In this document: positions 7,444 to 11,428 of the stretch, piece after piece | How the letters are laid out: every line of letters starts with the position of its first letter | How positions within the stretch are numbered: position 1 is the stretch's first letter | The notes under the pieces: generated by a model | What the model was told of the DNA's origin: nothing | Database searches by the model: none | Seen by the model: only the letters and a program-made list of their open reading frames with translations | Source of the DNA: Cephalothrix spiralis | Lineage: Eukaryota; Nemertea; Palaeonemertea; Archinemertea; Cephalotrichidae | NCBI GenBank assembly: GCA_032353305.1 | Contig: JAUCNG010374039.1 | Coordinates: 1-11,428, forward strand | DNA: 11,428 bases | Direction of reading: 5' to 3' | Program-made: the position numbers and the translations under genes

Positions 7444-8140
7444 AATGTTCATACAGGTACCTAAAGTAAGAGGTGCCGAAAGATATGTATGTACTATCGA
7501 CTCTTGTTTCTAAAGCTATTTCGACGCGTTATATTTGTTATAAGACTTATAAGCAGACTGACTGGACCCAATAAAAAATATAGTCCGCTAATAACAAGCC
7601 ATGATAAGTGATAAGTCAACAACGACTGCAGGAAGATGATTTTTCACCTAGTGATAAATTACTACTTTATAAATTTCGGCTGAAGCCGGACATAACCAAA
7701 TTTGGAATTTGCACTGACCGTAAATCGTAATTTGCTTTATGGTTTAAGTAATTTGCGTGACTAAAAGACCTTTTTCTGTATTCCTAGCGCGTTCACTGCT
7801 TATCTAAGTGAAAAATTATGATATTGATAAAGGTATTATCGTCTAACCGGTGTGTTTGCCATTAGTTATCCTTTATTTGTTTACAATTTTCATCATTTAT
7901 AAACATGAAATTTATCGCCAATTTCGCCATCGAACGCATCCTGAATTGCAAAAACTCGTGACTATGACTTCGATTACGTTTTTGTCTCTAAAGTCAGTTA
8001 TTTTGAGTAGCGTATTATTTTACTTCAATCGAGTCTATTTCGTTGTTTGCTAGTCTTCCTTCATCTTGTATCGAAGGGAAAGTTTCGATTCATGACAAGA
8101 ACCCTTAGTTCATTTTGAATAATTTATTGTTCCTAGAATG
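7444..8140. other. AT-rich stretch, no gene recognised
   Basis: The only open frame over 60 codons (7850-8053) gives a hydrophobic but featureless translation. No repeat terminus is evident. Confidence 0.45.
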
Positions 8141-8144
8141 AAAA

Positions 8145-8219
8145 GGTGTCAGACCCGGATTCGAACGCCCGACCTTCAGTAATGAAGCCTGATGCCTTTT
8201 CCATTAGGCCATCTGAGCC
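8145..8219 (-). pseudogene. Degraded tRNA-like sequence, Arg-type, UCA anticodon position
   Basis: Read on the minus strand, the order is acceptor-like arm, D-arm GGCCTAATGGAAAAGGC (as in eukaryotic tRNA-Arg), anticodon arm with loop CTTCATT, then a T-loop TTCGAAT. Box B (GTTCGAATCC) is at 8157-8166 in plus coordinates. A TTTT run on the minus strand (8141-8144) directly follows the 3' end, as for a Pol III terminator. Damage: only about 5 of 7 acceptor pairs form, one anticodon-stem pair is lost, and the T-stem (GGGCG against CCGGG) pairs at one position only. The anticodon position reads TCA, which would decode UGA, with T at 37 where a purine is normal. This is best read as a tRNA-Arg-derived pseudogene or SINE head, not a working suppressor. 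Confidence 0.6.
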
Positions 8220-8222
8220 GTT

Positions 8223-8383
8223 GTGAATGGTAGATACTTTATACAGAAGAACCAAAACGATAGACTAGTTACCAAAACGATTCCCGTTTTTGAAAACCGG
8301 AACCGGAAATCCCAAACCGGAAATGAGGCCCGTATATTGAAAGATATAATAACCAAAAAATCATTTATTTCATTTGCATCAGT
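8223..8383. promoter_or_regulatory. Spacer between divergent tRNA-like sequences, three CCGGAA sites
   Basis: CCGGAA, the core of ETS-family sites, occurs at 8297-8302, 8303-8308 and 8317-8322. ACCAAAACGAT also occurs twice in the first half (near 8250 and 8272). The clustering may be a short tandem decay. A regulatory role is conjecture. Confidence 0.2.
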
Positions 8384-8475
8384 ACCGCTGGCGCAGTCGC
8401 TTAGTCGACAGCTCTTTTAATCGAGTCTCCGCCAAAAGTCTGAGGTGCACGGGTTCGAACCCATCAGGAGCGCAC
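8384..8475 (+). pseudogene. Degraded tRNA-like sequence with Pol III boxes A and B
   Basis: TGGCGCAGTCGCTTAGTCGA (8389-8408) resembles a D-arm with box A, and GGTTCGAACCC (8452-8462) is a perfect box B. Between them CTCTTTTAATCGAG resembles the anticodon region of tRNA-Lys (TTT). Extra sequence before box B makes it longer than a class I tRNA, the T-stem keeps only about two or three pairs, and the acceptor arms barely pair. A tRNA-derived SINE head or pseudogene is more likely than a functional gene. No T-run terminator lies immediately after. Confidence 0.5.
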
Positions 8476-8911
8476 TTTGTTTCGGTTAGCCATTGGGCAT
8501 AAATGTACTTTCGGTATCTGTGAAAGTAGATCAACAGATAAATGAGGTCAAAATGGTCATAACATTATGCCTTATCCCTGGACCAATTTATCATTCAAAT
8601 TCTCATATGAATATACAGGATCTAATATTTGATAAATGTACACATTTGCATTACTTTCGGGATTAATTAAACGTATTGGACACCACTCCTGGCCTTGGTT
8701 TAATCCTCATTTATTCTAAGAATTCCTTCGTGCTTCCTGACCATGTTGACCACAAGATTTTGAGATATGAAATCAGCACTAACACAGGTTAGGATAATTA
8801 AAGTGCCTCTCATTCTTGTTTTATCAGATGTTCAGTTCAAATGTTCTGTATCAGACCCACCAATCCAGGTCACTGTGTGCTGTCGCTTGCATCTTCAGTC
8901 CAGTACTCCCA
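8476..8911. other. Non-coding stretch, nothing recognised
   Basis: No gene or repeat boundary is seen between the tRNA-like sequence and the tandem array. It may contain the body of the SINE whose head is at 8384-8475, but no tail could be recognised. Confidence 0.4.
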
Positions 8912-9242
8912 TTATCTGTTTTTCTCTTCTCTAACCCCATCTGCGACAATTGACTCGTCCGTTCGTAAAAATTATGGCCGTTTCATTTTCGCAGAGGTAA
9001 AGTATCATCACGCATATAATTGCGGCTTCATCATCGGAAGTCAGCTTTAAACCAATCGCAGTCCACATCCAACTTCATCTGCCTTTTCAGAAATAATATA
9101 CAACGAAATAGTGCATGTGAGGGCCTCCGTTATCTTTTTTTTCTCTTATCTGACCCTATCTGCGACAATTGACTCGTCTATTCGTAAAAATTATTGGCCG
9201 TTTCATTTTCGCGGGGGTAAAGTATCATCACGCATATAATTG

Positions 9243-9250
9243 TGACGTCA
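9243..9250. promoter_or_regulatory. CRE palindrome TGACGTCA, array unit 2
   Basis: A full cAMP-response-element consensus. The CCAAT box of the same unit (9272-9276) begins 21 bases after it ends. Confidence 0.5.
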
Positions 9251-9663
9251 TCATCGGAAGTCAGCTTAAAACCAATCGCAGTCCTCATCCAACTTCATCT
9301 CCCTCTTCAGAAATAATATACAACGAAATAGTGCATGTGAGGGCCTCCGTTATCTGTTTTTCTCTTCTCTGACCCTATCTGCGACAATTGACTCGTCTAT
9401 TCGTAAATTTCATTTTCGAAAGTATCATCACGCATATAATTGCGACGTCATCATCGGAAGTCAGCTTTAAACCAATCGCAGTCCATGCACATCTAACTTC
9501 ATCTCCCTCTTCAGAAATAATATACAACGAAATAGTGCATGTGAAGGCCTCCGTTACCTGTTTTTCTCTTCTCTGACCCCATCTGCGACAATTGACTTCT
9601 ATTCGTAAAAATTATTGGCCGTTTCATTTTCGCGGAGGTAAAGTATCATCACGCATATTATTG

Positions 9664-9671
9664 TGACGTCA
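9664..9671. promoter_or_regulatory. CRE palindrome TGACGTCA, array unit 4
   Basis: Same site as in unit 2, again with 21 bases to the CCAAT at 9693-9697. Unit 3 has CGACGTCA (9443-9450) and unit 1 has a decayed form (CGGCTTCA, 9023-9030). Confidence 0.5.
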
Positions 9672-9759
9672 TCATCGGAAGTCAGCTTTAAACCAATCGC
9701 AGTGCACATCAAACTGTCGCGCTCTTCAGAAATAATGCAATACAATTAGTTTGAGGGCC

Positions 9760-10243
9760 ATGAGTACGTGGCTACGAGCATGAGCCTTTTCTATTGTCTT
9801 TGTACGATTTTCTATTGTATTATTGTACAATAAGTATTCTAGATATACAATTCTATTTGCGTGATCCACCTTGATTGAAATTGATTATTAAAGATTTTGT
9901 GTTTTTGACCATGATCAATAATATAAGACACATCATTGCATGTCTATTGATTCATTGATGTACCAACACTATCATTGATAAGTACATAAGGTTTCAGGGA
10001 ATGAATGATACTTATCTCTTTGTATATTATATACAACTTAGTATTGTCGACTGGATCTGGTTTTAAGCCTATGGCTAACATGGTCACCACCGTCGACAGA
10101 TCAGTCTTAAGTGGTTGTCCAAGTAGATGTCTTTCAAGACACTAAGCTTGATAGTCACACTAGAAGATAATGTAACCTGATATATCGAAATGAGTCGCTT
10201 TCGGCTTTTTAAAATTTCGAGATATTAGCAAAAAGTCAACTAC
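9760..10243. other. AT-rich stretch with short palindromes
   Basis: Seen: a TTCTATTGT repeat near 9789-9818, the palindrome ATTGTACAAT near 9821-9832, and several TCATTGAT repeats near 9930-9980. No gene is recognised. Confidence 0.45.
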
Positions 10244-10346
10244 AAGAATAAAGAATAAGAATAAGTGATTTTTTATTTCAATGACATGCCTCATAACATT
10301 ATATACAAAAACACATAATGGATACAGGCCCAGCCCAATTAGGGCT
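10244..10346 (-). repeat. LINE or SINE-like 3' tail (minus strand)
   Basis: Read on the minus strand, the hairpin AGCCC-TAATT-GGGCT (plus 10332-10346) is followed about 65 bases later by an AATAAA signal and a TTATTC microsatellite (plus 10244-10266). This is the same architecture as 4492-4545 with a different sequence, and resembles non-LTR retrotransposon 3' ends. No reverse-transcriptase remnant is recognised on the minus strand above it, so the copy is probably 5' truncated. The exact start is not visible. Confidence 0.5.
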
Positions 10347-11200
10347 CATAAGTCATTTCATATACATGTACAGTCCGTGAAAACAAAGGATATTATCGTT
10401 TGCACTTTTTTTTGACAAGTTCATGAAGTTGGCATTTTTTACAATACAATCTTGGTACCAAAAATCGTGTGCGTAAAGGTTGCGTTCAAAAAGGAAATGT
10501 GTTTCAGATTCGGTAACACACAAAATTTGCATAGTCTTTCCTCAACCTTCTTGTACCCGGATGCGAAATGCTCCGGACTTCGTTCGTCCATTAATCAAAG
10601 ATTTCAGAACTACTTCAGAATTTAAAAATAAATTCGCTGAAGACCAAATTTCTTGGAATTATTTCCCGCCACCGCGCTTGTGGGACTTTTTGAAAAGCTG
10701 GTCCGTAAACAATTGATAAAAAAGGGCAAATAAATGCAATGGGTGTAGTTTGAACATGGCCGCTGGAGCGCTTCAATCAAATAAAATATCAGCAAAGCTA
10801 AATATTGTTGTATAGAGCTGATATATCTGAATTTTGTCAAATCTTATGCATTTTTTTTCAGAATTCGATTTAAAAGTTCATATTACCCTTTTCTTTTAAA
10901 ATCCCTTAGAGGAGATAGTAAATCTTCGACAAGGGTCTTTGCGCAAATAGTGTTTTGTTTAAAAACAATCCTTGTTGTGGAATTAATTACATTTAATCAC
11001 TGAAAAAGACGATCTCGGCAAACATTAAACCCTCGATAAACTCTCAAACTATAGATCAGATGACATTGAACAATAATAAACCTTTACACAGCTTTCAACA
11101 AATAGATTTTGAAATGCCAAATTCTGTAACGCCTTTTTAGTGAAAATATTTTCAAATATGTAGAAATAAGCAAGATATTATGTTTATTCCTATGATAGGT
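10347..11200. other. AT-rich stretch, no gene recognised
   Basis: It may include the rest of the truncated retroelement. A plus-strand open frame (10480-10716, TTG start, 78 codons) has a Pro-Pro-Pro-Arg-Leu-Trp-Asp-Phe stretch near its end but matches no domain I know, so it is not called. Confidence 0.4.
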
Positions 11201-11315
11201 GTCTAATATATGGTTAAACCTGTCTATTTCGTGGGAGAAGGCCGAGGGAGATGGTTATTACCCCGAGAGCACCCACGAAATAGACAGCACAATTACAGGT
11301 TTAACATATCTAGAC
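11201..11315. repeat. Two-stage inverted repeat (cruciform or hairpin)
   Basis: Inner arms 11220-11235 (CTGTCTATTTCGTGGG) and 11272-11287 pair perfectly over 16 bp around a 36-base loop. Outer arms 11201-11222 and 11295-11315 (GTTAAACCTGT core, extending to GTCTA) pair with small gaps. A 7-base insert (11288-11294) lies on the right side only. The bases CTGT are shared by the inner and outer left arms, so two alternative pairings compete. Such a structure could be the fold-back end of a mobile element or a very small fold-back element. No target duplication is obvious. Confidence 0.75.
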
Positions 11316-11428
11316 CGATGTTCAGTACAAAAATATTGTCATTATTACTTCTTTTTTTTTTAATTTGTATTTTATTTTCAATTAACGAAAAGTTTTGTTA
11401 AACAAATATTTACAATAAATAATACATG
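11316..11428. other. AT-rich window end, nothing recognised
   Basis: A poly-T run lies near 11350-11361, and AATAAA-like signals are near the end. No gene is recognised. Confidence 0.5.

Larger units (their letters stand above)
8912..9759 (+). repeat. Tandem array, four units of 204-220 bp
   Basis: Units start at TTATCTG or its variant at 8912, 9130, 9350 and 9554, giving lengths of 218, 220, 204 and about 206. All share the segments TCTGCGACAATTGACT, TTTCATTTTCG, TATCATCACGCATAT, CATCATCGGAAGTCAGC and AAACCAATCGCAGT. Unit 3 has lost about a dozen bases after TTCGTAAA and gained a few before the CATCTAACTTC segment. Unit lengths are not all multiples of three and the frame shifts between units, so the array is not a coding repeat even though each unit contains short open frames. 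High identity implies recent duplication. No CRISPR resemblance: units are contiguous, without spacers. Confidence 0.9.

Noticed and set aside
8841-9576. Similar short proteins in consecutive array units
   Set aside because: Unit lengths of 218 and 220 shift the frame, so the similar translations come from repeated DNA rather than a coding tandem repeat.
8912-9759. CRISPR array
   Set aside because: Units are long, contiguous and without unique spacers, in sequence that looks eukaryotic.
10480-10716. 78-codon frame ending in a Pro-rich, Trp-containing stretch
   Set aside because: Suggestive of a retroelement C-terminus at first sight, but it is on the opposite strand to the nearby LINE-like tail and matches no motif I can name.

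Overview
The window looks like non-coding nuclear DNA from a eukaryote, most likely a metazoan. It is AT-rich, about two thirds A+T by eye. No open frame is both long and recognisable, and bacterial gene packing, Shine-Dalgarno spacing and operons are absent. It does contain degraded tRNA-type Pol III sequences, LINE-like 3' tails with microsatellite ends, short terminal-inverted-repeat (TIR) elements and a tandem array of about 210-bp units. A marine invertebrate such as a mollusc or echinoderm would fit, but that is a guess from the repeat style; the sequence does not identify a taxon. No protein-coding gene could be supported.

Layout: 1-540 is featureless AT-rich DNA. At 554-700 a CCAAT box, three copies of a 15-16-bp motif and a TATATA run lie just before a tRNA-like box A (SINE-head-like). 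A 511-bp TIR element with internal GGGTGGGTGGT motifs occupies 971-1481. A 200-bp relative with a clean 7-bp target duplication is at 5691-5890. At 2135-2235 there is a 16-bp palindrome followed by a 20-bp tandem motif with an inverted copy; a 15-base core of the motif recurs at 7429-7443. A LINE-like 3' tail (minus strand) is at 4492-4545, and a direct duplication of about 87 bp is at 5096-5314. A third TIR element, rich in CpG and palindromes, lies at 7030-7419.

Two divergent degraded tRNA-like sequences lie at 8145-8219 (minus) and 8384-8475 (plus). Four tandem units at 8912-9759 each carry a CCAAT box 21 bp after a CRE site or its variant. A second LINE-like tail is at 10244-10346, and a two-stage inverted repeat with very well matched arms is at 11201-11315.

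No genes are seen working together. The window reads as an accumulation of non-autonomous mobile elements, their remnants and local duplications. The points most worth checking are the GGGTGGGTGGT/TIR family (two copies here), the CRE/CCAAT array, the terminal cruciform and the motif cluster before the first tRNA-like head. All functional readings of these are inference.
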